Source: Palsa-504 sp963819785
Lineage (GTDB): Bacteria > Actinomycetota > Actinomycetes > Streptosporangiales > Streptosporangiaceae
Assembly: GCA_963819785.1 (NCBI GenBank)
Contig: CAWFXW010000014.1
Location: forward strand, 234,654-298,653
Direction of reading: 5' to 3'
Length of the DNA stretch: 64,000 nt
Part shown: positions 1 through 8,223 of the stretch, piece by piece
Layout: every line of letters starts with the position of its first letter
How positions within the stretch are numbered: position 1 is the stretch's first letter
Made by a program: the position numbers and the translations under genes
Notes under the pieces: model-generated
Seen by the model: only the letters and a program-made list of their open reading frames with translations
Told to the model about the DNA's origin: nothing
Databases searched by the model: none

Positions 1-1
1 G

Positions 2-892
2 ATCAAGCAGGTGCTCGACAACAACGCGATCACCGCGCTGGCCGCGCTGGCCCTGATCGTCCCGCTGTCGGCCCGGGTCTTCGACCTGTCGTTCGCCTAC
101 GTGATGTCCCTGTCCGGCGTCACCGCGGCCCACTTCGTGGCCGCGGACAACTGGCCCGTGCTGCTCGCCCTGCTCGCCGGCATCGCCGTTGCCCTGGTCA
201 TCGGACTAGTGAACGGCTTCGTCGTGGTGATCATGCGGATCGACTCGTTCATCGGCACGCTTGCCACTGGATCGCTGGTGCAGGCGTTCATCAGCTTCGT
301 CACCAACGACAACTCCATCAACAGCGAGAGGCTGTCCGGCGCGTTCTCGACCATGAGTCAGGGCAGCATCGGCGGCATCATCTACCCGGTCTTCTACGCG
401 GTGATCATCGCCGCGGCGCTGTGGGTGTTCATGGATCACACCGCGACCGGACGGCGGCTGTACGCGACCGGGTTCAACCCGAACGCGGCCCGGCTGGCCG
501 ACATCCGGGTGAACAAGCTGCGCTTCTGCTCCCTGCTCGTTTCCGCAGGCCTGGCGGGTTTCGCCGGCGTCCTGCTCGCCTCCTCGCTGGCCGCCGGCTC
601 CCCGTCGGCGGGCACCTCCTACCTGCTGCCCGGGTTCGCGTCGGTGTTCGTCGGTGCCACCGTCTTCAAGCACGGCCGGTTCAACGCCTGGGGCACGATC
701 GTCGCCGTCCTTATGCTCGGCACCGGCGTGGTCGGCCTGGGCCTGGTCTCGGCGCCCTTGTGGGCGATCGACATGTTCACCGGAGTGGTCCTGATCGCCG
801 CCCTGAGCGCCAACTCCTTCGAACGGCGCAACCTCCTGCGGGGCAGGACCGGAGGATCCCGGTGGCTCCCGATCCGCTCGCGGGCCACCTGA
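2..892 (+). CDS. ABC sugar transporter permease, RbsC-like (5' end outside window)
   Basis: Membrane permease of a simple-sugar (ribose/xylose type, BPD_transp_2) ABC importer. The open frame enters from the left edge, so the true start and first membrane segments are missing. About 290 residues are visible, with hydrophobic helices such as ALAALALIVPLSARVFDLSF and AIVALVIG-type segments, and the conserved stretch GRRLYATGFNPNAARLADI, typical of this family just after the cytoplasmic loop. The lipoprotein at 1030 follows 137 bp downstream and would be its binding protein. Its ligand cannot be told. The surrounding genes suggest uptake of the compound degraded by the cluster. Confidence 0.85.
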   Translation: MKQVLDNNAITALAALALIVPLSARVFDLSFAYVMSLSGVTAAHFVAADNWPVLLALLAGIAVALVIGLVNGFVVVIMRIDSFIGTLATGSLVQAFISFVTNDNSINSERLSGAFSTMSQGSIGGIIYPVFYAVIIAAALWVFMDHTATGRRLYATGFNPNAARLADIRVNKLRFCSLLVSAGLAGFAGVLLASSLAAGSPSAGTSYLLPGFASVFVGATVFKHGRFNAWGTIVAVLMLGTGVVGLGLVSAPLWAIDMFTGVVLIAALSANSFERRNLLRGRTGGSRWLPIRSRAT

Positions 893-950
893 CCCAGGTC
901 ACCGGCCTAGGCGCCACCCGGGATCGTTACCCAAGCGTTCCCGCAGCTTC

Positions 951-989
951 TTGACGACGACCCAGAAATGATGATTATGATATGAATCA
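951..989 (+). promoter_or_regulatory. Promoter with overlapping operator-like motif upstream of binding-protein gene
   Basis: TTGACG (951-956), 19 nt, then TATGAT (976-981). The -10 lies inside an AT-rich partial palindrome, TGATT-N8-AATCA (972-989). The 14-mer at 971-984 is 12/14 identical to 3886-3899, and 976-989 is 12/14 identical to 4023-4036. Its core ATTATGATAT recurs inverted at 6538-6547. Confidence 0.55.
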
Positions 990-1029
990 AATTCAGGACA
1001 ATGATCACCAGGATGCCCGAGGAGGATGG

Positions 1030-2218
1030 ATGACCCCCGTTAACGAAGCGCGAAGACGCTTCTCCCTGACTTTGCGGCACACTGGTGTGCTGCTGGCCGT
1101 CGTGGCCACCTTGCTGCTGGCTGCGTGCAGTAGCTCCAGCAGTTCCAGCGGTTCCAGCACCGCATCGTCCGGGTCGAGCTCGGCTTCGGGCAGCGGCCTG
1201 AGCGCCGCCGACCAGGCGGGCCTGACCAAGGCCGAGGCCCTCGTCGCCTCGGAAAGCCAGCGTCCGAGCGCGATCACCGACACGACGAAGGTCACCAAGC
1301 CCATCCCCAAGGGCCTGACCATTGACTTCATCCCCTGCGGAAGTCCCGAGTGCACGCTCGAGGGCGCCATCGTCAAGCAGGCCGCCGCGTCGGTCGGCTG
1401 GAATACCGTCGTGCTTAGCAACGACGGGACACCGCAGGGTGACAAGGCCGCCTTCACCCAGGCGGTCAGGAACAAGGCCGCGGCGATTCTGTACACCGCC
1501 ATCCCCGCGTCCACCTTCGCGTCCCTGCTGCCGCAGTTGAAGGCCAACGGCACCTTCATCTCCACCTGCTGCGTGACCGACGCGGTCGGCCCCAGCACCG
1601 GCATCGGCTACGCGATTGACACTTCGTCAGAAGTGGGCCCGGTCGGCGGGACGCAGGCGGCCTGGGTCGCTACGGACTCCAAGGACACGGCCAACGCGGT
1701 ATTCATCAACATTCCCGCCTTCGCGATCCTGGCCAGCCAGGCGACCTTCTTCAAGAACGGGATGGCGACCTACTGCCCGAGCTGCAAGGTGAGACCAGCT
1801 GGACGTCGCGCTGGCGAACCTGTCCACCGCGCCGAGCACGATCGTCTCCTACCTTCGCGCACATCCGAGCGTGAATTACGTGGTCGCGTCGACCGACGCC
1901 ATCACGATCGGGCTGCCTGCGGCGATCAAGGCTGCCGGGCTCAGCAACGTGAAGATCGTCGGCCAGGGCGCTACCCCGACCAACATCCAGTACCTGCACA
2001 GCGGGCAGGAGGGCGCCGACGTCGCGTTCCCCTACTACGAGGTGATGTACGCGATGGTCAACGCCGCGATCCAGGACAAGGCGGGCATGACGGTGGCGCC
2101 CTCGGTGGCCCCGCCGGCCTGGCTGCTGACTCCCTCGAACGCGCCCAACACCACGGCCACGGTCTTCCCGGTCGTGACCACCTACCAGTCCCAGTACCAG
2201 GCCCTGTGGGGCGGCTGA
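1030..2218 (+). CDS. Sugar-type ABC substrate-binding lipoprotein (frameshifted)
   Basis: Extracellular solute-binding lipoprotein of the periplasmic-binding-protein 4 type. The start at ATG 1030 is chosen because GGAGGA lies just upstream and an actinobacterial lipoprotein signal follows: Arg-rich start, hydrophobic helix and lipobox LLAAC near residue 35, then a long Ser linker. The reading frame breaks at about 1790: up to CPSCKV it is in one frame, and the natural continuation LDVALANLSTAPSTIVSYL to the TGA at 2216-2218 is in the next, as if one base had been inserted. The C-terminal half (STDAITIGLPAAIKAAG) fits type I binding proteins. It should partner the permease at 2-892. Confidence 0.8.
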
Positions 2219-2244
2219 TAGCTAACGCACCAGGCACTGCATAA

Positions 2245-2282
2245 GCGAGGCGCCCGGAACAAGCCCGTTCCGGGCGCCTCGC
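2245..2282. terminator. Bidirectional terminator hairpin
   Basis: Perfect 16-bp inverted repeat, GCGAGGCGCCCGGAAC (2245-2260) and its complement (2267-2282), with a 6-nt loop. It sits between two convergent genes ending at 2218 and 2291. No T-run follows, as is common in actinomycetes. Confidence 0.8.
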
Positions 2283-2290
2283 TGTACCCT

Positions 2291-3076
2291 TCAGCGCAGG
2301 CTGCGCCAGGCCATGGTGCCGCCGTCGATCATGATGTTCTCGCCGGTGATGAACGAGGAGTCGTCGCTGGCCAGGAACGCCACCAGCTTGCCGATCTCCT
2401 CCGGGCGGCCGAACCGGGGGAGCAGGTGGGGGCCGGTCATGAACCTGCGCACCGCGTCGGGGTCGGGTGAGGCCTCGGCGAAGGCCCGGGCCATCGGGGT
2501 GTCGAAGCTACCCGGCGAGAAGCAGTTGCAGCGTACGTCCGGAGCGAGCTCGGCCGCGGTGACCCGGGTGAGCTGGATGACCCCGCCCTTGGACGCGCAG
2601 TAGGCCGGCGATCCCGGATAGCCGGTCACGCCACTCACCGACGCGGTGTTGACGATGGCCGGGCCGCGCTGGGAGCGCCGCAGGTGCGGCGCGGCGAACT
2701 TGGTCGCGAGCCACATGCCCTTGAGGTTTACCGCGAACACCCGGTCCCAGACTTCCTCTTCCAGGTGCTCCACACTGGCGTGGTCGGTGAACGCCGTGTC
2801 GATGACGCCCGCGTTGTTGACCAGTACGTCGATGCCGCCATACTCAGCCGCCACCCCGTCCACCAGCTGCCGGATGGACGCGCTGCTCGTGAGGTCGGTG
2901 CGAACGAAGGCGGCGGTCGCCCCGGCCGCCTTGACCAGGTCCGCGCTTTCCTCGCCGGAATCGGGGTTGATGTCCGCGATCACGACCGCACCCGCGCCCC
3001 GGGCCCCGAACTCGAGCGCTATCGCCCGGCCGATGCCTTGTCCCGCGCCGGTCACGATGCAGATCTTGCCTTGCAT
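2291..3076 (-). CDS. SDR family NAD(P)-dependent oxidoreductase
   Basis: Classical short-chain dehydrogenase, 261 aa. ATG at 3076 is chosen because AGGAGGAT lies 5 nt upstream and the protein begins directly with the Rossmann strand and cofactor motif TGAGQGIG (about residues 8-15). Other motifs are NNAG, catalytic Ser in NTASVSG, and YCASK (Tyr-x3-Lys). The C-terminal GENIMIDGG is typical. It lies 20 bp downstream of the crotonase gene on the same strand, so the two form one transcript. An alcohol/ketone oxidoreduction in the cluster's degradation route is likely; the substrate is unknown. Confidence 0.9.
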   Translation of the reverse strand: MQGKICIVTGAGQGIGRAIALEFGARGAGAVVIADINPDSGEESADLVKAAGATAAFVRTDLTSSASIRQLVDGVAAEYGGIDVLVNNAGVIDTAFTDHASVEHLEEEVWDRVFAVNLKGMWLATKFAAPHLRRSQRGPAIVNTASVSGVTGYPGSPAYCASKGGVIQLTRVTAAELAPDVRCNCFSPGSFDTPMARAFAEASPDPDAVRRFMTGPHLLPRFGRPEEIGKLVAFLASDDSSFITGENIMIDGGTMAWRSLR

Positions 3077-3096
3077 GCCGATCCTCCTGGTCTGCG

Positions 3097-3879
3097 CTAT
3101 TCGTGGAGCTCGAACTTCGGCGGCCGCTTTGCCAGGAAGGCGTTGGCCCCCTCGATCATGTCTTCGCTGCCGATGGCCTGAACGAGCATGCCCACGCCGT
3201 TCAGGAACGAGTCCCGGGCGCTGTTCCACCAGATGTTGGAGCTGATCTTCGCGATCTCGAGATAACGCGGGCTCAGCGCCGTGATCTCGGCGCACCAGCT
3301 CCGCACCTCCTGCTCGAGATCCTCGTCGTCGACGACCTTGTTCACCAGCCCCATGCCCAGCGCCTGCTCGGCGGTATAGCGGCGGCACAGGAAGCTCAGC
3401 TCCTTGGCGCGCTTCTCCCCGATCTGTACTGACATCACGTTCGTGGCCCCTGTGACCGGGGCGCTGCCGACCCGCGGACCGGTCTGGCCGAACGTCGCCG
3501 AACGCGCGGCTACCGCCAGGTCGCACGCCACCACCAGCTCGTTGCCTCCGCCCGCGGCGGCGCCGTTGACGGCGGCGATGACCGGCCGCGGGCACGAGCG
3601 GATCGCGTCGAACAACCGCAGTGACGCCGAGTACAGGCCGCGCAGCGCACCGGGCGTCGGCGCGCCCAGTGTCGACAGCGACCCGCCGGCGCAAAAGCTT
3701 CGCTCGACGCCGGTGATGACCACGGAGCGGAACCTGCTCGCGTCCTGCAGCGCCTCTGCGATCAGCCCCGCCATCTCGGCGTCGTAGGCGTTGCGGCGCC
3801 GGGGCCGGTTCAGCCGGATCCACAGGGCGTCGCCGTGGGTCTCGATCAGAAGGGCGGGGGAGCTATCGGCATCAGACAC
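3097..3879 (-). CDS. Enoyl-CoA hydratase/isomerase family protein, MenB/BadI-like
   Basis: Crotonase-fold acyl-CoA enzyme, 260 aa. It has SFCAGG (oxyanion hole strand) and AAVNGAAAGGGNELVVACDL, and the block FGQTGPRVGS and LCRRYTAEQALGMGLVNKVV is characteristic of the MenB (dihydroxynaphthoyl-CoA synthase) and BadI (2-ketocyclohexanecarboxyl-CoA hydrolase) branch. After FGQTGPRVGS it reads APVTGAT instead of MenB's FDGG, so menaquinone synthesis is unlikely and ring cleavage or hydration in a degradation pathway is more likely (inference). Start: GTG 3879 fits a leaderless transcript, with TATCAT 6 nt upstream. A TTG at 3915 is in frame but lies inside the promoter. Confidence 0.85.
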   Translation of the reverse strand: MSDADSSPALLIETHGDALWIRLNRPRRRNAYDAEMAGLIAEALQDASRFRSVVITGVERSFCAGGSLSTLGAPTPGALRGLYSASLRLFDAIRSCPRPVIAAVNGAAAGGGNELVVACDLAVAARSATFGQTGPRVGSAPVTGATNVMSVQIGEKRAKELSFLCRRYTAEQALGMGLVNKVVDDEDLEQEVRSWCAEITALSPRYLEIAKISSNIWWNSARDSFLNGVGMLVQAIGSEDMIEGANAFLAKRPPKFELHE

Positions 3880-3915
3880 GAACAGATGATAATGGTATGC
3901 ATCGTTCTGGGTCAA
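3880..3915 (-). promoter_or_regulatory. Leaderless promoter with operator-like motif for crotonase-SDR transcript
   Basis: Minus strand: TTGACC (3915-3910), 18 nt, TATCAT (3891-3886), 6 nt, then GTG start at 3879, so the start codon coincides with the predicted +1. The 14-mer 3886-3899 is 12/14 identical to the motif at 971-984. Confidence 0.6.
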
Positions 3916-3999
3916 TGATCACCGCTCGGCCCGAGAAGCGAGGCCGTGCTGGCCGGGAACGCCCGCGGCATCTACCGGGCCGGTTAGGCGCATCCGCCA

Positions 4000-4040
4000 T
4001 TGCTATCGAGACGCCCACCTTATATCGTATGAATCATAAG
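4000..4040 (+). promoter_or_regulatory. Promoter/operator-like region upstream of acyl-CoA dehydrogenase
   Basis: TTGCTA (4000-4005), 17 nt, TATCGT (4023-4028). It overlaps TATGAATCATA (4028-4038), a near-perfect 11-bp palindrome, and CTTAT-N12-ATAAG arms (4019-4040). The segment 4023-4036 shares 12/14 bases with 976-989. AT-rich islands like this are rare in this GC-rich window. Confidence 0.45.
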
Positions 4041-4087
4041 CATGAATATTGAAGCCTGTGGAACCTCGGGAGCCTCGCGTGGTGGAC

Positions 4088-5249
4088 ATGATGAGCGCGC
4101 AGGATGAGCGCGAGATCCGCACGTCGTTGCGCAAGGTGCTGTCCAGGTTCACTGACGAGTACTGGATGCAGCACGACCTGGACCACGAGTTCCCGTGGGA
4201 CTTCTACCAGGCGATGGCGCAGGCCGGCTGGCTCGGCATCTGCATCCCGGAGAAGTACGGCGGCGGCGGCGCGGGCGTCCAGGAAGCGGCGTTGCTGCTC
4301 GAGGAGGTCACCGGCAGCGGCGGTGCGCTCAACGCGGGCACCACCGTCCAGGTCGGCTTGTTCGGCCTCGAGCCGATCGTCAAGTACGGCAGCGAGGAGC
4401 AGCGCGAGCGCTTCCTGCGTCCCGCGGCCGAGGGCAACCTGCAGGTGTCCTTCGGCATCACCGAGCCGGACGCCGGAACGGACACCACCAGCATCACCAC
4501 GTTCGCCGAGAAGGTCCCCGGCGGCTACATGGTCAACGGCCGCAAGGTGTTCATCTCGCGGGCGGAGCAAGCCGAGCGCCTGCTGCTCATCACCCGCACC
4601 GCGCCGCGCTCGGCCGGCGCGAAGACGACCGACGGCATGACCCTGTTCTTCCCGGAGATGGACCCGGACGCGGATCAGGGTCCAGCCGATACCCAAGCTG
4701 GGCCGCAACGCGATCTCGACGAACATGCTGTTCATCGACGACCTGTTCATCCCGGACGAGGACCGCATCGGCGAGGAGGGCCGCGGCTTCAAGTACCTCC
4801 TGGCCGGGCTGAACGCCGAGCGCATCATCGTCGCCGGCGGCTGCCTCGGGATGGGACGGGTGTCGCTGCGGCGCGCCGTCGAGTACGCCAAGCAGCGGCA
4901 CGTCTTCGGCCGCCCGATCGGGATGAACCAGGGTGTCCAGTTCCCGCTGGCCGATTCGCTGGCCAAGCTCGATGCCGTCGAGCTGCTCATCCGCAAGGCG
5001 GCGTGGCTGTACGACAACGGCATGCCGTGCGCCAAGGAGGCCAACGAGGCGAAGCTGCTGGCGTCGACGTGGGCGTTCGAGGCGGCCGACCGCGCCATGC
5101 AGGTCCACGGCGGCTACGGCTACACCAGCGAGTACCACGTCGAGCGCTACTGGCGCGAGGCGCGCGTTCAGCGCATCGCGCCGATCTCCAATGAGCTGGT
5201 GCTCGCCTACCTGGGCGAGAAGGTTCTCGGCCTGCCCCGCTCGTACTGA
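4088..5249 (+). CDS. Acyl-CoA dehydrogenase (frameshifted)
   Basis: FAD-dependent acyl-CoA dehydrogenase, about 387 aa. The N-terminal helical domain, then FGITEPDAGTDTTSITTFAE (flavin/substrate loop), C-terminal domain ending with MQVHGGYGYTSEYHVERYWR, a family hallmark. The frame changes at about 4675: MTLFFPEMDPDA is followed, one frame on, by IRVQPIPKLGRNAISTNMLF. One extra base explains it. Start taken at ATG 4088 (MMSAQDER); a TTG at 4049 is also in frame. The likely role is alpha,beta-desaturation of an acyl-CoA before the crotonase step. The P450 gene ends 4 bp away on the other strand. Confidence 0.8.
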
Positions 5250-5253
5250 GCCG

Positions 5254-6498
5254 CTAGCCGAGGTCGAGAACCGGCCCGCGCCGCTGGGCGGGAGTGAACG
5301 TGGCGGGTATGGACTGCCAGCCGGTGTTGGTGCCCTGATGCGGGTATGGCCGTACCAGGTCGAGCCGTACCTCGTAGTCCGGCATCCGCTCCAGGATCTG
5401 CCCGAGCAATTCGAGAGCCATCGCCCGGCCGAGGTGAGACCCGGCGCAGCGGTGGATACCGACGCCGAAGGCGGTGTGACGATTCGGCCAGCGTTCGATG
5501 TCGAGCGTGTCCGGATCGCTGAACTGCGCGGCGTCGCGGTTGGCCGACGCCCAGGCCAGCAGGACCCGGTCACCCTGGGCCAGGGTGCAGCCGTGGAACT
5601 CGGTGTCGGACGCCACCGTCCGGGCCAGGGCCTGGGTCGGTGAGAAGTACCTCAGGAACTCCTCGACGGCGTTCGGCAGCTTGTCCGGGTGCTCGATGAG
5701 GTCGGCGCGCACGTCCTGGTGCAGGTACAGCCACACCAGGGTCTGGCTTACCAGCGAGGCCGTTGTGCCTACGCCGCCGGCGAGCAGCAGTTCGACCATC
5801 GAGAAGACCTCCTCGTCCGAGATCGGGCGGTCATCGACCTCCTGGTGGACCAGGTAGCTGATGACGTCCTCCTGCGGCTCGGCCCGCCGCGCGGCGATGA
5901 TCTCCCGCATCTGCTGCGAGCAGAACGGCATGTCGACCGTGGTCGCCTGGACGTACTCCGCGCTGCCCGGCACGGCGGCCAGGACGGCGTGATGCAGCCG
6001 CGCGTAGCGATGCCAGTCGCCCACGGGCAGGCCGAGCCAGTCCACGGTGACAATCGAGGGCACGCCGATGACCCGGGCCAGGTCGCACGCGCCCGCCTCG
6101 ATGACCTCATCGATGAACCAGGTCGTGTACCTGGAGATCAGTCCCTGCATCCGCTCGACGGCCTTGGGTGCCGTTATCGGGTTGATGAGCTTGCGGTACT
6201 TGCGGAACTCGGGCGGGTCGATCTCGATCGGGATGTGCAGGTGCATCGGCGTCTTCGGGATGACGACGGTCAGGCCCTCGCCACCGTGTGAGTTCCGCGC
6301 CGAGGAGAAGATGTCGTCGTCGCGCGCGGCTTCGAACACGCCGTCGTAGCCGGACAGCACCCAGTAGCCGCCATGGGCTTCGGTCCACGCCACCGGGCAC
6401 TGTTCGCGCAGCGCGCGGTAGGAGCCCACCGGGTCGGCCGAGTGTCCCTGCGAGTTGTGGTCGAAAGCCACGACTGGTTCACGTCTGCGTTCCGCCAT
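5254..6498 (-). CDS. Cytochrome P450
   Basis: Soluble bacterial P450, 414 aa, normal length for class I enzymes fed by ferredoxin. Heme-binding loop FGVGIHRCAGSHLGR with the axial Cys, ExxR in EEFLRY, and an I-helix LLLAGGVGTTASL. By alignment to P450cam (GGLDTV) the acidic residue before the conserved Thr is Gly, an unusual feature since that Asp/Glu helps proton delivery. Other parts look intact. The ferredoxin partner is not in the window. It lies convergent to the dehydrogenase and divergent from the SDR at 6668. Hydroxylation of the pathway substrate is likely. Confidence 0.9.
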   Translation of the reverse strand: MAERRREPVVAFDHNSQGHSADPVGSYRALREQCPVAWTEAHGGYWVLSGYDGVFEAARDDDIFSSARNSHGGEGLTVVIPKTPMHLHIPIEIDPPEFRKYRKLINPITAPKAVERMQGLISRYTTWFIDEVIEAGACDLARVIGVPSIVTVDWLGLPVGDWHRYARLHHAVLAAVPGSAEYVQATTVDMPFCSQQMREIIAARRAEPQEDVISYLVHQEVDDRPISDEEVFSMVELLLAGGVGTTASLVSQTLVWLYLHQDVRADLIEHPDKLPNAVEEFLRYFSPTQALARTVASDTEFHGCTLAQGDRVLLAWASANRDAAQFSDPDTLDIERWPNRHTAFGVGIHRCAGSHLGRAMALELLGQILERMPDYEVRLDLVRPYPHQGTNTGWQSIPATFTPAQRRGPVLDLG

Positions 6499-6513
6499 GC
6501 CGTCACCCTCACC

Positions 6514-6551
6514 TTGACATCCTATCTATGACAACGAATATCATAATTAGT
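6514..6551 (+). promoter_or_regulatory. Promoter/operator-like region for the SDR-LLM-ALDH operon
   Basis: TTGACA (6514-6519), 19 nt, TATCAT (6539-6544). ATATCATAAT (6538-6547) is the exact inverse of ATTATGATAT at 974-983. It lies between the divergent P450 and SDR genes. Confidence 0.5.
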
Positions 6552-6568
6552 ATCGGTCTGATTCGCCA

Positions 6569-6653
6569 GCAAGCCCATCCGGGCAAGCCCATCCGGGCAA
6601 GCCCACCCCGGCAAGCCCACCCCGGGCAAGCTCATCAGGGCAAGCCCATCCGA
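6569..6653 (+). repeat. Six tandem 14-15 bp repeats in the 5' leader
   Basis: Six units of GCAAGCCCATCCGG or close variants (starts 6569, 6583, 6597, 6611, 6626, 6640) run without interruption up to the GAGGAAGGA ribosome site of the gene at 6668. Each junction makes GGGCAAGCCC, a small self-complementary block. The unit length is not a multiple of three, so this is not coding repeat. Confidence 0.8.
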
Positions 6654-6667
6654 GGAAGGAACGCGGG

Positions 6668-7441
6668 ATGACACGTCGTTTTGAGGATCGTGTCGCAGCG
6701 GTGATCGGTGGCGGATCGGGCATGGGGCGCGCGATCTGCCACCGGCTGGCCGCCGAAGGCGCCTACGTCCACGTAGCCGACCTGAACGGCGGCGCGGCCA
6801 AGGCGGTGGCGGAGGAGATTCTCAGTCATGGCGACGCCGCGCAGGCCGAACAGGTCGACGCCACCAGCGTCGCGGACCTGCGCGCCCTGTTCGACCGCAT
6901 CGATAACCAGCACGGCCGGCTGCACGTCCTGCACAACCAGGTCGGCATGCCAGGGCCGGCCGGCATCGCGGTGTCGGACGAAGACTGGCAGCGCAACATG
7001 GACGTCAACGTCAAGTCCGCGTTCTACGGTGCCACCCTCGGCTATGAGCTGCTCAAACGAGCCGAAGGCAAGGCATCGATCACCTTCACGGCCTCCACGT
7101 CGGCGCTCGTCGGGTCCCCGTACAGCCCGATCTACTCGCTGACCAAGGGGGCGATCGTGGCCTTCACCCGGGCCATGGCGCTCTACGGCGCACCGGATGG
7201 CATCCGGGCCAACGTCGTCTGCCCGGGGTCCGTGGACACGCCGATGCTGCCGCAGTTCTTCGGGCGGGAGCCCGGCGCGGACGTCGCGGATCTGATGGGC
7301 GCCTTCATCGCGAACATCCCGCTCGGCCGGGCGGCCCAGCCCGAGGAGATCGCGTCCGTGGTCGCGTTCCTGGCCAGCGACGACGCGGCCATGGTGACCG
7401 GCGTCGCCATCCCCGTCGACGGCGGCATGGTGGCCAAGTGA
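6668..7441 (+). CDS. SDR family oxidoreductase
   Basis: Short-chain dehydrogenase, 257 aa, with cofactor motif GGGSGMG, catalytic Ser in TASTSALV and YSLTK (Tyr-x3-Lys). The usual NNAG is replaced by NQVG, a mild deviation. ATG 6668 follows GGAAGG by 9 nt. First gene of an operon 6668-10727 of two SDRs, an LLM oxidoreductase and an aldehyde dehydrogenase, with spacings of 28, 13 and 10 bp. The tail VTGVAIPVDGGMVAK is typical. It probably oxidises a hydroxyl made by the P450; the substrate is not known. Confidence 0.9.
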   Translation: MTRRFEDRVAAVIGGGSGMGRAICHRLAAEGAYVHVADLNGGAAKAVAEEILSHGDAAQAEQVDATSVADLRALFDRIDNQHGRLHVLHNQVGMPGPAGIAVSDEDWQRNMDVNVKSAFYGATLGYELLKRAEGKASITFTASTSALVGSPYSPIYSLTKGAIVAFTRAMALYGAPDGIRANVVCPGSVDTPMLPQFFGREPGADVADLMGAFIANIPLGRAAQPEEIASVVAFLASDDAAMVTGVAIPVDGGMVAK

Positions 7442-7469
7442 GCACAGCCGATCGCGGACAGGCGCCGGC

Positions 7470-8210
7470 ATGACCGCAGCGGTCGTCGTCACCGGCGCCG
7501 CCCGCGGAATCGGCGCGGCCATCGCCAGGCGCTTCGCCGAAGACGGTTACGCGGTCGTCGGCGTGGACCGTGACGGTGACCAGCTCCACGAGGCGCTGGC
7601 CGAACTCCCCGGCGCCGAAGCGGTGGTCGGCGACGTCACCGACGAGCAGGTGATGGAGGAGGCCTGCGAGCGCGGCGCGGCCCGCGGGCTGCGCGCGTTC
7701 GTCGCCAATGCCGGGTTCGCCAGGCCCGGCCGTTCGGTGGATTTCCCCGTCGAGATCTGGGATCAGCTCCTGGCCGTCCACCTGACCGCCGCGTTCATCG
7801 GGGCGCGGGCCGCGTGCCGCCGGATGCCCGGCGGGGGAGCGGTCGTGATGATCTCCTCGGTCAACGGGCACCTCGGCTTCGGCGGCCGGGCAGCCTACTG
7901 CGCCGCCAAGGCGGGCGTCCAGGGGCTGGTCCGATCGCTCGCTGTGGAGTGGGCGCCGCTGGCGATCCGCGTGAACGCGGTCTCACCAGGCACGATCGCC
8001 ACCGAGATGCAGGCGAAGTTCATGCGGACCAGCTACGCGTCCGCTGAATCGTTCCTGTCACGGATCCCGATGGGGCGCTTCGGCCAGCCGTCCGAGATCG
8101 CCGACGCGGTGCACTTCCTGTGCTCGCCACGGTCGAGCTACATCACCGGGGTGATCCTGCCGGTCGACGGAGGCTGGGTCGCCAACGGTCTTCCGGGTGA
8201 AACCGGCTGA
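7470..8210 (+). CDS. SDR family oxidoreductase
   Basis: Second short-chain dehydrogenase of the operon, 246 aa. TGAARGIG (residues 7-14), NAG in VANAGFA, Ser in MISSVNG and YCAAK give a complete catalytic set. The C-terminus VTGVILPVDGGWVAN-type ending (here ITGVILPVDGGW) is normal. ATG 7470 starts directly at the first beta strand. Divergent in sequence from its neighbour at 6668, so the two likely act on different intermediates rather than being a recent duplication. Confidence 0.9.
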   Translation: MTAAVVVTGAARGIGAAIARRFAEDGYAVVGVDRDGDQLHEALAELPGAEAVVGDVTDEQVMEEACERGAARGLRAFVANAGFARPGRSVDFPVEIWDQLLAVHLTAAFIGARAACRRMPGGGAVVMISSVNGHLGFGGRAAYCAAKAGVQGLVRSLAVEWAPLAIRVNAVSPGTIATEMQAKFMRTSYASAESFLSRIPMGRFGQPSEIADAVHFLCSPRSSYITGVILPVDGGWVANGLPGETG

Positions 8211-8223
8211 CAGAGGAGATGCC

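Noticed and set aside
3097..3879. Calling the crotonase menB (menaquinone)
   Set aside because: It lacks the FDGG segment after FGQTGPRVGS, and no men genes are nearby.
6555..6667. CRISPR array in the tandem repeat upstream of the SDR
   Set aside because: Units are 14-15 bp and contiguous, with no spacers and no cas genes.
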